Source: Thioalkalivibrio sp. ALJ7 (GTDB lineage: Bacteria > Pseudomonadota > Gammaproteobacteria > Ectothiorhodospirales > Ectothiorhodospiraceae). Taken from it: 64,000 nucleotides of DNA. Where the stretch lies: positions 124,001-188,000 of the forward strand of contig NZ_AQXQ01000009.1 in the NCBI RefSeq assembly GCF_000376865.1. Reading direction: 5' to 3'. Under the pieces are notes generated by a model. The model did no database searches and was not told the origin of the DNA. It worked only from the letters and a program-made list of their open reading frames with translations. Made by a program: the position numbers and the translations under genes. Positions 8,271-17,399 of the stretch are shown in pieces (within the stretch, counting starts at the first letter, position 1; each line of letters begins with the position of its first letter).

Positions 8271-9527
8271 TCAGGGCCGGTTTCGGGTGCCGATGGGTCG
8301 TGGCCGGCCGGAATGCGTCAGGACCATGTAGGCAAGGGCGGCGGCCAGGACCCCGATGACTGGGGGGACCACGGGCGAGTAGAACGCAGCGACGGACCCG
8401 GCCCCGTACGCCAGCAGACCCGGCCAATGGAACGACGCCAGCTGCGCGTGCTCCAGGGCCGGGTAGCGGCCCCGATGGCGTAGCCAGAAGTCGGCCATGA
8501 TCACGCCCCCCAGGGGCGGGATGAAGGTGCCCAGCAGGATCAGGAACGGGACCAGGTAGTCGTACATCCCGAGGACCGCGAGGCCGGTCCCGATCACGGC
8601 TCCAAGTACCGTGACGAGGCGGCGGCGCTGGGTGCGCAGCAGGTTGCATCCGGCCACGCCAAAGTTGTAGATCGTGTTGTCCTGGGTGCTCCAGATGTTC
8701 AGCAGGAGCATGGTGACGGTCATCGCCACAAAGCCCTGTGCCAGCATCACGTGCACGATATCCACCTCATGGTAGACCAGTGCCCCAAGGGCGCCGGTCA
8801 GGACCATGAGGCCATTGCCGAGTACGAACGCCGCCAGGGTCGCGATGACCGCGATGCGCGGAGTCCGGGCGAACCGGGTCCAGTTGGTGGCCAGGGTGGC
8901 GCCCCCAACGAAGGTGCCGATCACGATAGTCAATGCGGCCCCGAAGCCCATCTCCGTGGTCGGCTCCTGATCAAGCAGCCCGCCGACGCCGCCCGCCTGG
9001 CCAAACCCGGTGTACAGCGTGAACAGGATGAACATCAGCATGACAGGCACCGCGACACGCGACAGCCAGTCCAGGCCGCGATAACCGATCATCGCGGTAA
9101 TGCAGAAGGCCAGCCCGAACACCACCATCAGACCGGTCTCCATCGGCTCCGGTAGGGCCGTGGTTTCCACCAGGATCATAGCGACCGTGGCGGTGCCCCA
9201 GGCGTACCAGCCGATCTGTGTGAAGGCCAGGATCACGTCGGACAGCTTGCTGCCCCACTCGCCGAAGCAGAACCGGCCCATCAGCACGGTGTGCAGCCCG
9301 CTCTTGCAGCCGATATAGGCCAGGGTGGCCGCGTAGGCGCCCAGCAGCAGGTTGCCGAGCGCGATCACCAGCATGAGCTCGCCAAAGCTGAAGGCCGTGC
9401 CCAGGGAGCCACCGGCCCACAGGGTCGAGGTGAAAAAGGTGAAGCCGAACAGGACGACGGTGAGCGACCAGAACCCCTTGCGGGCCTGGGCCGGGACTTC
9501 GCTGAGCGGATGGTCGTTGTGAGGCAC
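8271..9527 (-). CDS. codB: Cytosine permease-like NCS1 transporter
   Basis: The 418-aa integral membrane protein has about 12 hydrophobic segments. It begins with the NCS1/CodB pattern (KGFWSLTVVLFGFTFFTSTLW, AGGSLGTAFSF) and has the expected internal motifs FGEWGSKLSDVILAFTQIGWYAWG and LGTFIPPLGGVIMADFW. CodB-type proteins import cytosine with a cation. No cytosine deaminase (codA) is adjacent, so another nucleobase or related compound is possible. The start is a GTG at 9527. Confidence 0.8.
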   Translation of the reverse strand: MPHNDHPLSEVPAQARKGFWSLTVVLFGFTFFTSTLWAGGSLGTAFSFGELMLVIALGNLLLGAYAATLAYIGCKSGLHTVLMGRFCFGEWGSKLSDVILAFTQIGWYAWGTATVAMILVETTALPEPMETGLMVVFGLAFCITAMIGYRGLDWLSRVAVPVMLMFILFTLYTGFGQAGGVGGLLDQEPTTEMGFGAALTIVIGTFVGGATLATNWTRFARTPRIAVIATLAAFVLGNGLMVLTGALGALVYHEVDIVHVMLAQGFVAMTVTMLLLNIWSTQDNTIYNFGVAGCNLLRTQRRRLVTVLGAVIGTGLAVLGMYDYLVPFLILLGTFIPPLGGVIMADFWLRHRGRYPALEHAQLASFHWPGLLAYGAGSVAAFYSPVVPPVIGVLAAALAYMVLTHSGRPRPIGTRNRP

Positions 9528-9634
9528 GCTGGACGGCCGGTCGGGGGACCGGGCGAGTGTACCGACCGTGGGTCCGAAGGGACACCGGGTATCGGTGCGC
9601 GGGGCCCGACACTATCGCCCCAGGATGGAAGGGG

Positions 9635-10213
9635 CTAGCGGGCCTGAGCGCCCAGAGCCCGCATACGGTGCAACCAGCGTTCGCGGGAGGCGGCATCGCC
9701 TCCGTCCTGGCCGATCAGGGTGTGGCGTACAGGTCCGAACCCGCAAAAGCGCAGAACGTTGCGTTCCAGGCTCTTCAGGCTGTGTGCGCCGAACCACCAG
9801 CGGTAGACGAAAGCCGGCATGCCCATGGTGACGACGATACGGACCGAGCGACCTTTCAGGCGGGTGTGGCGCAGGCGGTTCATGTCGCCATCGGCGACGA
9901 AGGCGGGGCGCAGGGTCTGTTCCAGGAACCCTTTGACCCCGGATGGCATGTCGCCCAGCCAGAGCGGATAGATCAGTACCAGGTGATGGGACGCCTCGAT
10001 CAGTTCCTGGGCTTCGAGGATCGCGGGGGGCACGGTTTCCGACAGGAACTCGGCCTGGTTGCGCAGCAGCGGGAAATCCCGATGTGCGATGGTGTAGGCG
10101 TCCACGGCGAAGCCGGCCCCTTCCGCACCCTCGCGGTAGGCGCCGGCCAGCGCATGATCCAAGTGTCCTTCGTCGGGGTCGGGATGGCCTTGCAGTATCA
10201 GGATGCGGGTCAT
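9635..10213 (-). CDS. Flavodoxin-fold NAD(P)H:quinone oxidoreductase family protein
   Basis: The 192-aa protein fits the NQO1/KefF/MdaB-like family: MTRILILQGHPDP at the N-terminus forms the FMN phosphate loop, followed by HHLVLIYPLWLGDMPSGVKGFLEQTL. Members reduce quinones or act as redox partners of K+ efflux systems. AGGAA lies 6-8 bp before the ATG. It shares an upstream region with divergently transcribed sbtA. The physiological substrate cannot be read from the sequence. Confidence 0.8.
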   Translation of the reverse strand: MTRILILQGHPDPDEGHLDHALAGAYREGAEGAGFAVDAYTIAHRDFPLLRNQAEFLSETVPPAILEAQELIEASHHLVLIYPLWLGDMPSGVKGFLEQTLRPAFVADGDMNRLRHTRLKGRSVRIVVTMGMPAFVYRWWFGAHSLKSLERNVLRFCGFGPVRHTLIGQDGGDAASRERWLHRMRALGAQAR

Positions 10214-10358
10214 GGGACGTTCCTCGCAGTGTTTCCCTCACCCCGGAGGGTAGTTCAGTCGCCCCGCGCGGGTGTGGCGGACGGTTTTACTCCTGCGGGC
10301 TCTGGCCTAGGATTAAGGAGCGAATGATAGGGATAACGCGTCTGCCCACGGAGGCGAG

Positions 10359-11306
10359 ATGGCATTCGATCCGGTTGTACTGTTCTTTCTGCTGGGCGCG
10401 ATCGCGGGGCTCGCCAAATCGGATCTGAAGATCCCGATGGCGATCTACGAGGCGCTGTCGATCTATCTGCTGTTGGCCATCGGCCTGATGGGCGGGGTCA
10501 AGCTCGCGGAGAGTGAACTTCTTCCGTTGCTGCTGCCAGGGCTCGCGGTGTTGGCCGTGGGTTCTTTGATCCCGCTGATTGCGTTTCCGGTGCTGCGCTG
10601 GCTGGGGCGGATGCCACTGGCGGACTCGGCTTCGATCGCGGCGCATTACGGCTCGGTCTCGGTCGTGACCTTTTCGGTTGCAGTGGCGCTTCTGGCATCA
10701 CGCGGGATCGATTACGAGGGCCACATGGTGGTCTTCCTGGTATTGCTGGAGATGCCGGCGCTGATTATCGGCATCTTGCTCGCGCGCGCGGGGGCGAAGG
10801 GGCCGACCCGGTGGGGCAAGACCATGCATGAGGTCTTCTTCGGCAAGAGTATCTTTCTGTTGGTCGGGGGGTTGGTGATTGGCTTTATCGCCGGCCCTGT
10901 TCACATCGAACCCCTGGAGCCCATGTTCTTCGATCTCTTCAAGGGCGTGCTGGCGCTGTTCCTGCTGGAGATGGGGCTGGTGGCATCCAGTCGGATTGCC
11001 GATGTACGCCAGTATGGTTTCTTTCTGGTCACCTTTGCGATCGTAATGCCGATTGTCTCGGCGATCCTGGGTGTCATGCTCGGCTGGGGGCTGGGCATGA
11101 GCATGGGCGGGACGGTGTTGCTGGCCACGTTGTACGCCAGTGCGTCGTATATCGCGGCACCGGCGGCGATGCGTATCGCGGTGCCCCAGGCGAACCCCGC
11201 ATTGTCGATTGGTGCCTCGCTGGGGGTGACCTTCCCGTTCAACATTTTCGTGGGCGTTCCGCTGTATTTCTGGATGGCTCAGACCCTGTACTCGCTAGGA
11301 GGCTAG
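10359..11306 (+). CDS. sbtA: SbtA-type sodium-dependent bicarbonate transporter
   Basis: The 315-aa membrane protein has about ten hydrophobic segments in two related halves. PVVLFFLLGAIAGLAKSDLKIP, AHYGSVSVVTF and LYASASYIAAPAAMR are typical of the SbtA (formerly DUF897) family, which imports bicarbonate with Na+. GGAGGCG precedes the ATG. The adjacent PII-like gene 4 bp downstream strengthens the call, as SbtA and SbtB are usually paired. It would feed inorganic carbon to carboxylation in an autotroph. Confidence 0.9.
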   Translation: MAFDPVVLFFLLGAIAGLAKSDLKIPMAIYEALSIYLLLAIGLMGGVKLAESELLPLLLPGLAVLAVGSLIPLIAFPVLRWLGRMPLADSASIAAHYGSVSVVTFSVAVALLASRGIDYEGHMVVFLVLLEMPALIIGILLARAGAKGPTRWGKTMHEVFFGKSIFLLVGGLVIGFIAGPVHIEPLEPMFFDLFKGVLALFLLEMGLVASSRIADVRQYGFFLVTFAIVMPIVSAILGVMLGWGLGMSMGGTVLLATLYASASYIAAPAAMRIAVPQANPALSIGASLGVTFPFNIFVGVPLYFWMAQTLYSLGG

Positions 11307-11310
11307 CTCG

Positions 11311-11601
11311 ATGCAATCGGACGACATGTTTCTGTTGACGGTCATGGCCGAAGCGATCCTGGAGGAAATGCTCATCGACGAGGTACGCAGTCAGGGCGCG
11401 GCCGGTTATACGGTCACCGATGCGCGTGGCTGGGGTAAGCACGGCAAGCGCCGTGGCAATTGGCGACAGGGTGGCAACATCAAGCTCGAGGTGATCGGTA
11501 GCGCAGAACTGTGTGATCGGATCGCCGCCCGCCTGAAGGAGCAATACGAGGCGGACTATGGGCTGCTGGTGTTCACGAGTCCGGTGGTGCTGAAGAATTG
11601 A
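11311..11601 (+). CDS. sbtB: PII-like regulatory protein, SbtB type
   Basis: The 96-aa protein has a ferredoxin-like PII fold: FLLTVMAEAILEEMLIDEVRSQGAAGYTVTDARGWGKHGKR, then a T-loop-like stretch and VIGSAELCDRIAARLKEQY. SbtB proteins bind adenine nucleotides and gate SbtA. A perfect AGGAGG at 11297-11302 overlaps the end of sbtA, indicating coupled translation. GlnB/GlnK are longer (112 aa) and their uridylylation tyrosine is not apparent here. Confidence 0.88.
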   Translation: MQSDDMFLLTVMAEAILEEMLIDEVRSQGAAGYTVTDARGWGKHGKRRGNWRQGGNIKLEVIGSAELCDRIAARLKEQYEADYGLLVFTSPVVLKN

Positions 11602-11743
11602 ACCTTCGTGGCCGATTGGCCATGAAGTGAAATGGTTCGCGAAAATCTTTGGAACTCGGGTCTGGGGTTTGAGGTACAGGGCGCAGGCCTGTTACCCATT
11701 GGGTTCGAAAATCTGGCCGTACTGGCCCGAGGAGGAGCACCCA

Positions 11744-12277
11744 ATGTCGAAATTTCGCAGCACAGCCATCACCGTTGCCCTTAGCTCCCTGTTTGTAGCG
11801 GGCACGGCCTACGCTCAGGCCCCACAGGAAGGTGGACAACCGGGTGGTATGGGACAAGGTGGTATGGGGCAGGGCACTCCCCCCGCCGAGCGCGGTGCCC
11901 CTCCCGCAGGGGGCGAGCCGGCGCCGGGCCAGGGCGGTATGCCGCGCGGTCAGGGTCAGCCGGGCGGGCAAGAAATGCCGCCGGGTCAAGGTCAGCCCGG
12001 TGGGCAAGACATGCCGCCAGGCCAGGGGCCGGATGGACAACAACCTCCGGGAGGGCAGCAGCCGCCCGGCGGTCAGCAGTCACCGGGCCAGGGTGGGCCT
12101 GCGACTCCGCCCGGCGGGCAGGGGCAACCCCAGGGTCAGCCGGATGATCCGCCGCCCCTGGGCGATCAAAGGCCCACGCAGCCCGATACGGGTACCCCAC
12201 AGCCGGGCGGGCAGCCCGCGGATCCCGCCGAGCCGGCCGAGCCCTCGGGTGGGGATAACCTTCCGCCGACGGATTGA
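11744..12277 (+). CDS. Gly/Pro/Gln-rich exported protein
   Basis: The start at 11744 is chosen because GGAGGAG lies 6 bp upstream and a Sec signal peptide follows (residues about 1-24, ending VAGTAYAQA). The mature part, roughly 150 residues, is low-complexity with degenerate repeats such as GGQPGGMGQGG and GQGQPGGQ(E/D)MPP. It closely resembles in style the 7825-8145 product and is probably disordered outside the cytoplasm. No domain or function is recognised. Confidence 0.65.
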   Translation: MSKFRSTAITVALSSLFVAGTAYAQAPQEGGQPGGMGQGGMGQGTPPAERGAPPAGGEPAPGQGGMPRGQGQPGGQEMPPGQGQPGGQDMPPGQGPDGQQPPGGQQPPGGQQSPGQGGPATPPGGQGQPQGQPDDPPPLGDQRPTQPDTGTPQPGGQPADPAEPAEPSGGDNLPPTD

Positions 12278-12331
12278 ACCTGAGCCCGTCACGGGCGCAC
12301 TGCGTCGAAATCCGGTCGTGATGCGGTCCGC

Positions 12332-12895
12332 CTATGGTGGGCCGTACGAGGGGTGATCCGTGCCGCATCGGGCGAGGACGCGATAAGGCCCTGGGTGGCC
12401 GTTTTGTCCCGATTCCACGAGGACCACGGTATCGGCTGTCCACAGGATAGGCGGCCGGATCGCTTCCTGATGGGGCGGTGCCGCATGGCGGCGCAGGGAT
12501 AGGTGTGGCCGAAAGGGATGCGGCGCGCCAATCTGAATACCGCAGTCGTTGCACAGGAGCCGTGCCGCGTTCGCCAACGTCACCAACGCGGGTGGCGGGC
12601 TCGTCGGTCCGGCCCAGGTAATGCGCGGGCCGTGGAAATACCCCAAATGGTCTAGCGAGAGGTCGATCGGGGCGCAGGCCAGTGTGCCGATGCGGGCCGC
12701 GAGGCAGTCGGCCTGGTTGGTCGGCACCGTCCCGGCAAAGGCCAGGGTCAGGTGCAGGTGGTCTCGGGGCACCGGACGCCCGGGGCCGTCGAGATCGTGA
12801 GCCAGCGCGGTCAGGGCGTCACGGGTGTGTTCGTCGGGCCAAAGGGCCAGGAAGACGCGCCGAACGTCGGGTCGGACTTCGGCGGGGGTGTCCAT
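12332..12895 (-). CDS. thpR: RNA 2',3'-cyclic phosphodiesterase (2'-5' RNA ligase family)
   Basis: The two-histidine phosphodiesterase signature is present twice: HLHLTLAF and HLSLRR (HxT/S-hydrophobic). The start at 12895 (MDTPAEVRPDVRRVFLALWP) gives 187 aa, close to E. coli ThpR (176), and leaves an 11-bp gap to the regulator gene upstream. ThpR opens 2',3'-cyclic phosphates on RNA and can ligate tRNA halves in vitro. Its cellular role is not settled. Confidence 0.85.
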   Translation of the reverse strand: MDTPAEVRPDVRRVFLALWPDEHTRDALTALAHDLDGPGRPVPRDHLHLTLAFAGTVPTNQADCLAARIGTLACAPIDLSLDHLGYFHGPRITWAGPTSPPPALVTLANAARLLCNDCGIQIGAPHPFRPHLSLRRHAAPPHQEAIRPPILWTADTVVLVESGQNGHPGPYRVLARCGTDHPSYGPP

Positions 12896-12906
12896 CGGCG
12901 GCTCGA

Positions 12907-14274
12907 TCAGGAGCGTGGACGGGGAAGATTCTCGCGTTGGCGACGTTCCCACAAGGTCTTGCGGCTAATGCCGAGCGCCCGCGCCAGCTCGGTCTCGGTC
13001 ATGCGGTCCTGATTTTCTTGCACGAACTGGCGGAAGTACTCGTTGAGGCTCGAGCCTTTTCCCTTGCGCCGCGTGGGGAACGCGGGGTTGGGGATGTCGT
13101 CGTCCACGGTGGTCTCGTAATGGGTCGACAAGCCCATTTGTTCCGGTGCGATGTGACCATCCGGGCTCAGCACCCAGCCGCGCTCTAGGGCGTTGGCCAG
13201 TTCGCGCACGTTGCCGGGCCAGTCGTGGGTCCCCAGGGCCTCCTGCGCTTCTGGAGTCAGGTGTGGAGCCGGACCGGAAGTGGGCAGGTTTTCCAGAAAA
13301 TGCTGGGCCAGGGGGAGGATGTCCTCGCGGCGTTCGCGCAATGGCGGTATGGACAACTCCAGCACGCGTAATCGGTAGTAAAGGTCGGCGCGGAATGTCT
13401 GTTCCGCGATCATGGTTTCGAGATCCCGGTGCGTGGCGGCCAGTAGCCGTACATCCACCTTCAGGTTTTCGTTGGCCCCGACCGGGCGGATCTCGCCGTC
13501 CTGCAGCACACGCAGCAGGCGTGCCTGGGCAGCGGGCGCGAGTTCGCCGATCTCATCCAGAAAAAGGGTGCCACCATGGGCGCTCTGGATCAGACCCGTA
13601 CGCGCCTTGACGGCCCCGGTATAGGCGCCCTGGGCGTGACCGAACAGCTCGGCCTCGACTAGACCTTCCGGGATCGTCGCGCAGTTGACCGCCACGAACG
13701 GGCCGCTGGCCCGTGGGCTCAGCTCGTGCAGGGCACGTGCGGCGAGCTCTTTCCCGGTGCCGGACTCGCCACGTAAAAGCACCGTGGAATGGGTCGCGGC
13801 CACCCGCCGAATCTGATCGCGTAGCTGCTGCATGACCGCGCTCTCGCCCACTAGCCCCAGGCCGGGATGGGATGGCGCTTCCGCATCCTCGTCAGTCGCT
13901 TCGGTTGTTGGGCGGTCGCGTTCCGCGCGTTCTCGCAGCGCGGCCCGAAGGGTCAGCAGCAGGGCGTCGTGATCGAAGGGCTTGGCGATATAGTCGGCCG
14001 CGCCTTCTTTCATCGCGGTCACCGCCGAAGGAACCGATGCATAGCTGGTCATGATGACCGTGGGTGTGCGAGTGAATTCGGGCAGGAGCTCGATGCCCTC
14101 GCCATCCGGAAGGCGCAGGTCCACCAGTTGCAGGTCGTAGGGGTCAGCGGCCGCCAAGGCTCGCGCCTCGGCCAGGTTTTCGGCCACGCCGACCGCGAAG
14201 CCGTGATGCTCCAGGAACCGGCGCACCGCGCGGCGGATCGGGGCTTCGTCGTCAACGAGGAGAATGCGGGTCAT
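12907..14274 (-). CDS. NtrC-family sigma-54-dependent response regulator
   Basis: The 455-aa protein has a receiver domain (residues 1-120, acidic pocket DDE 8-10, phospho-acceptor D52), an AAA+ domain (Walker A GESGTGKE 169-176, GAYTGA loop 216-221, Walker B LFLDEIGEL 237-245) and a Fis-type helix-turn-helix (ELARALGISRKTLWERRQRE near the C-terminus). The sigma-54-contact loop reads GAYTGA, not the usual GAFTGA. The start overlaps by one base with the stop of the upstream kinase, so the two form a two-component pair of CbrA/CbrB-like architecture. Target genes are not evident. Confidence 0.93.
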   Translation of the reverse strand: MTRILLVDDEAPIRRAVRRFLEHHGFAVGVAENLAEARALAAADPYDLQLVDLRLPDGEGIELLPEFTRTPTVIMTSYASVPSAVTAMKEGAADYIAKPFDHDALLLTLRAALRERAERDRPTTEATDEDAEAPSHPGLGLVGESAVMQQLRDQIRRVAATHSTVLLRGESGTGKELAARALHELSPRASGPFVAVNCATIPEGLVEAELFGHAQGAYTGAVKARTGLIQSAHGGTLFLDEIGELAPAAQARLLRVLQDGEIRPVGANENLKVDVRLLAATHRDLETMIAEQTFRADLYYRLRVLELSIPPLRERREDILPLAQHFLENLPTSGPAPHLTPEAQEALGTHDWPGNVRELANALERGWVLSPDGHIAPEQMGLSTHYETTVDDDIPNPAFPTRRKGKGSSLNEYFRQFVQENQDRMTETELARALGISRKTLWERRQRENLPRPRS

Positions 14275-17198
14275 CAGCCTTGGCGCGGCAGGGTTAACAG
14301 GAAACGGGCTCCGCCTTCGGGGCGGTTGGCGGCTATTAGGGTACCACCGTGATCGCGAACAATGCTGTAGGCCACGGGCAGGCCCAGGCCAGTGCCCTGG
14401 CCCGCCGGCTTGGTTGTGAAGAATGGCTCGAAGAGGCGTTCCAGGCTGGCTTCTTCGATTCCAGGCCCGGCGTCGTCGATCGTGATCTGCACGTGGCGGC
14501 CATGGGTACGTGCGGCAATCACGACCGTGGAGGCCTCGGGCGAGGCCTGTTCGGCGTTGGTTAGCAAGTTGATGAAGACCTGCAGCAACGTCGCATGCGA
14601 GCCGCGTACGTGGAGCCCTTCGAGCCCAGTGGTCGAGAATCGCAGGTCCTTGCGTCCCGCCAGTCGGGTCAGGCGGATGGCCTCGGCGAGGAGTTCGTCC
14701 AGGGCGATGGTTTCGAAGTGACCGGCTGAGGGGCCCTCGTCAGCATGAGCGAAGGTAATCAGAGATTGCACGATGACGTTGATGCGGCGGGTCTGGGCCA
14801 GGATGTCGTCGGCGATTCCCCGGATCTCGTCGGGGTCGTCCTCCAGCGGCAGGGTCTGGGCCAGGGAGGCGATCCCTGTCAGGGGGTTCCCGATCTCGTG
14901 GGCCACCCCGGCGGCGAAGCGGCCGATGGAGGCTAGGCGGTCGCCATGAGCGATTTCGGATTCCATCTGGGCACGTTCGGTTACATCCTCGATCAGGACC
15001 ACGCGGCCATCCACCTGGCCGTGGGCATCCTGCAACTCGGAGCGGTGCAGGTTCAGGCGCCGGTTGCCGGTGGGCAGTTCCACGTTCAGCTTATACCACT
15101 GCCGGTCCGGGCTCTCGAGAAAGGCAGTCAGCAGTCCACTCCAGGGGCTGTCGAGCTGCCCGACGTTCTGGCCCACGGCGATCTCGGTGGTGACCTCGGT
15201 CAGTTGTTCCAGGGCCTGATTCCAGCCCGTAATCTCGCCGGAGTTGGTCAGGCTCGCGACCCCCAGGGGGAGTTCGTGCAGGATCTGACGGTGAAACCGG
15301 CGCAAGGCATCCAGTTCGGCGGCCAGGCCGGATAGCGGGAGCGAACGGGTTTCCAGTTGCTCCTCGATGAGGCGCAGGCTTTCGCTCAGCGTATGGCGTC
15401 CGGCGGCGTCCAGACGCAGATGCTGATCGACGATCATCCGTGCCAGTACCGGCCCTAGCAGGCCGGACAGATTGCGTTCAATACGCTCCCGCAGGTGTCG
15501 AAGGTCGCTGCGGGAGCGTGTATGGCGAGGCAGGCCCAGGTCGTCCAGGGCCCGCTGGACCTCATGGTGCGCGGCGCCCGGCCCCAGGGTTGCGGCCAGC
15601 GCGGTCTCCATCTCGGTCACGTCTCCGGCGAGGGGCAGGCCGGCCCCACCACCGGCCGATTCGTTGGGGCAGCAGGCCCGTCCGGCCTCGAGCTCCTCGC
15701 GGTTGGGCCGCGTCAATACCGAGCCAATGACGAACAAAATTGCGTTGACTCCCAGGCTCAACATCAGGGCGAAGGTCCACGGATCCAGCATCTCGGCACC
15801 CAGCAGGTGCTGTGGATCGGGCAGACCAGTGGCGATGCCGGCATCCGAGAGCAGTGGCATCACCAGGGTGAATGCCCAGCCGGCAATGCCAGCCGTCAAA
15901 CCCAGCAGGAAGCCGACCCGGGTTGCCTGTTTCCACAGCATTAAGCCGATCAGCCCTGGAAGCAGTTGGGCCACGGCGGCGAACGAGATCAGGCCCAGCT
16001 GGGCCAGACCCTCCACCACCTGCAACAGACCGTAAAAGGCATAGCCGAGCCCGATAATGAATACGATCCAGATGCGCCGTCCCCAAAGCAGGCGGGTGTA
16101 GAGATTGGCGGTGCGCTCCTCTTCGTGCAGCCGCGTCAGCGGGGAGAGGTAGTTGGTGCCCATATGGGCCAGTGCGAGGGTGGTCACGATCATCATTGCA
16201 CTGGCGGCGGACAGCCCGCCGATAAAGACCAACATGGCCAGGCTGGGAGACTCCAGAAGCCCGGCGATACCAATGGCGTAATAGTTGGGTGAAATCTCCA
16301 GGCCCGCGGCGTTGCCGGCCCAGAACAGGATGGGCATCGGCAGGTTCAGCAATAACAGGAATGCCGGAAAGGCCCAGGCGGCGGTGTTCAGGGCCCGCGG
16401 ATTGATGTTCTCGGTGAACAGCATGTGGAACTGGCGCGGCAGGAGGAACGCGGCCGCAAAGGCCAGGATCATCATCGCGAACCAGCCACCCTGACGGACC
16501 GGTTCGTACAGGGCATCGACGGCCTCGGGATGCTCGGTGAGCCAGTCGGACAGGCCGCCGAATCCGCCGAACACGGCGTACAGGGCCACACCCGCGATAC
16601 CGAGAATGGCGATCAGCTTGATAATGGATTCGAAGGCGATGGCCAGCACCAGCCCTGCATGCTTCTCGCGCGGTGCGATGTGGCGGGCGCCAAACAGGAT
16701 CGCGAACAGCGCGATGGTAGCGCTGAAGGTCAGGGCGAGCAGGTGGGGTGGGGTCTCCGCGGTCAGCACGGCGGCCGACTCGGCGACGGCCTTGATTTGC
16801 AGGGCGATATACGGGAGCACGCCGGCGAGCATGAACAGGGCCACCACAGGCCCGGTCATCCGGCTGCGGTAGCGGAAGGCGAACAGATCCGCCAGTGATG
16901 TCAGCTGCTGCTCGCGGGTCAGACGCAGGATCGGTCGCAACAGCCAGGGGGTGGCGGCAAAGGCCAGGGTCACACCGAGATAGATCGTCAGATACAGATA
17001 GCCCTGATCAGCGAGAAAGCCCAAGTTGCCGTAGAAGGTCCAGGAGGTGGCGTAGACGCCCAGCGACAGACTGAACACCCAGCCGTTGGCGGCCAGGCGA
17101 CCGATACGGGGTACGCGGTCGGCCAGAAAGGCGATGCCGAACAACAAGGCCAGGTAGGCGACGCCGACCGTGTAGAGCAGACCCAGGCTAAGGGTCAC
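14274..17198 (-). CDS. Na+/solute symporter-fused sensor histidine kinase (CbrA-like)
   Basis: The 974-aa protein has a sodium:solute symporter domain (about residues 1-500, 12-13 membrane segments, starting [21 protein letters not shown]), a linker and PAS-like domain (about 620-740), and a kinase core with the phosphorylatable H767 in [11 protein letters not shown] box NLLTNAEQ (877-884), and G boxes DAGPGI and GTGLGL. Such proteins couple solute passage to signalling; Pseudomonas CbrA is the best-known case. The start is a GTG at 17198. It overlaps the upstream small membrane gene by 11 bp and the regulator gene by 1 bp. Confidence 0.92.
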   Translation of the reverse strand: MTLSLGLLYTVGVAYLALLFGIAFLADRVPRIGRLAANGWVFSLSLGVYATSWTFYGNLGFLADQGYLYLTIYLGVTLAFAATPWLLRPILRLTREQQLTSLADLFAFRYRSRMTGPVVALFMLAGVLPYIALQIKAVAESAAVLTAETPPHLLALTFSATIALFAILFGARHIAPREKHAGLVLAIAFESIIKLIAILGIAGVALYAVFGGFGGLSDWLTEHPEAVDALYEPVRQGGWFAMMILAFAAAFLLPRQFHMLFTENINPRALNTAAWAFPAFLLLLNLPMPILFWAGNAAGLEISPNYYAIGIAGLLESPSLAMLVFIGGLSAASAMMIVTTLALAHMGTNYLSPLTRLHEEERTANLYTRLLWGRRIWIVFIIGLGYAFYGLLQVVEGLAQLGLISFAAVAQLLPGLIGLMLWKQATRVGFLLGLTAGIAGWAFTLVMPLLSDAGIATGLPDPQHLLGAEMLDPWTFALMLSLGVNAILFVIGSVLTRPNREELEAGRACCPNESAGGGAGLPLAGDVTEMETALAATLGPGAAHHEVQRALDDLGLPRHTRSRSDLRHLRERIERNLSGLLGPVLARMIVDQHLRLDAAGRHTLSESLRLIEEQLETRSLPLSGLAAELDALRRFHRQILHELPLGVASLTNSGEITGWNQALEQLTEVTTEIAVGQNVGQLDSPWSGLLTAFLESPDRQWYKLNVELPTGNRRLNLHRSELQDAHGQVDGRVVLIEDVTERAQMESEIAHGDRLASIGRFAAGVAHEIGNPLTGIASLAQTLPLEDDPDEIRGIADDILAQTRRINVIVQSLITFAHADEGPSAGHFETIALDELLAEAIRLTRLAGRKDLRFSTTGLEGLHVRGSHATLLQVFINLLTNAEQASPEASTVVIAARTHGRHVQITIDDAGPGIEEASLERLFEPFFTTKPAGQGTGLGLPVAYSIVRDHGGTLIAANRPEGGARFLLTLPRQG

Positions 17199-17361
17199 GC
17201 TGCACCCCGGCGAAGGCGAGGGCGATCACGCCGATGAAAGCCGCCCAGGCGACAAACGGCCACCACCATGCGGGGGCGAGATGGGCGACCCAGGGTACCA
17301 GCGGGCTCAGGAACAGCAGAGCCCCGAGCACGGCGACCAGGATGGCGCGGGAACTCAACAT
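17188..17361 (-). CDS. 57-aa two-helix membrane protein, putative symporter-kinase small subunit
   Basis: A short frame starting ATG at 17361 (MLSSRAILVAVLGALLFLSP) and ending TAG 17188-17190 encodes 57 residues with two hydrophobic segments (about 5-25 and 35-52) and a WWW turn between. Its end overlaps the kinase GTG start by 11 bp, typical of coupled translation. Small two-helix partners are common beside sodium:solute symporter genes, so it is inferred to accompany the transporter domain of the kinase. No family name can be given with certainty. Confidence 0.72.
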   Translation of the reverse strand: MLSSRAILVAVLGALLFLSPLVPWVAHLAPAWWWPFVAWAAFIGVIALAFAGVQRDP

Positions 17362-17399
17362 GGGGCCGATTGTGGTCGCGAGCGCGGCATGGCGGCAGT

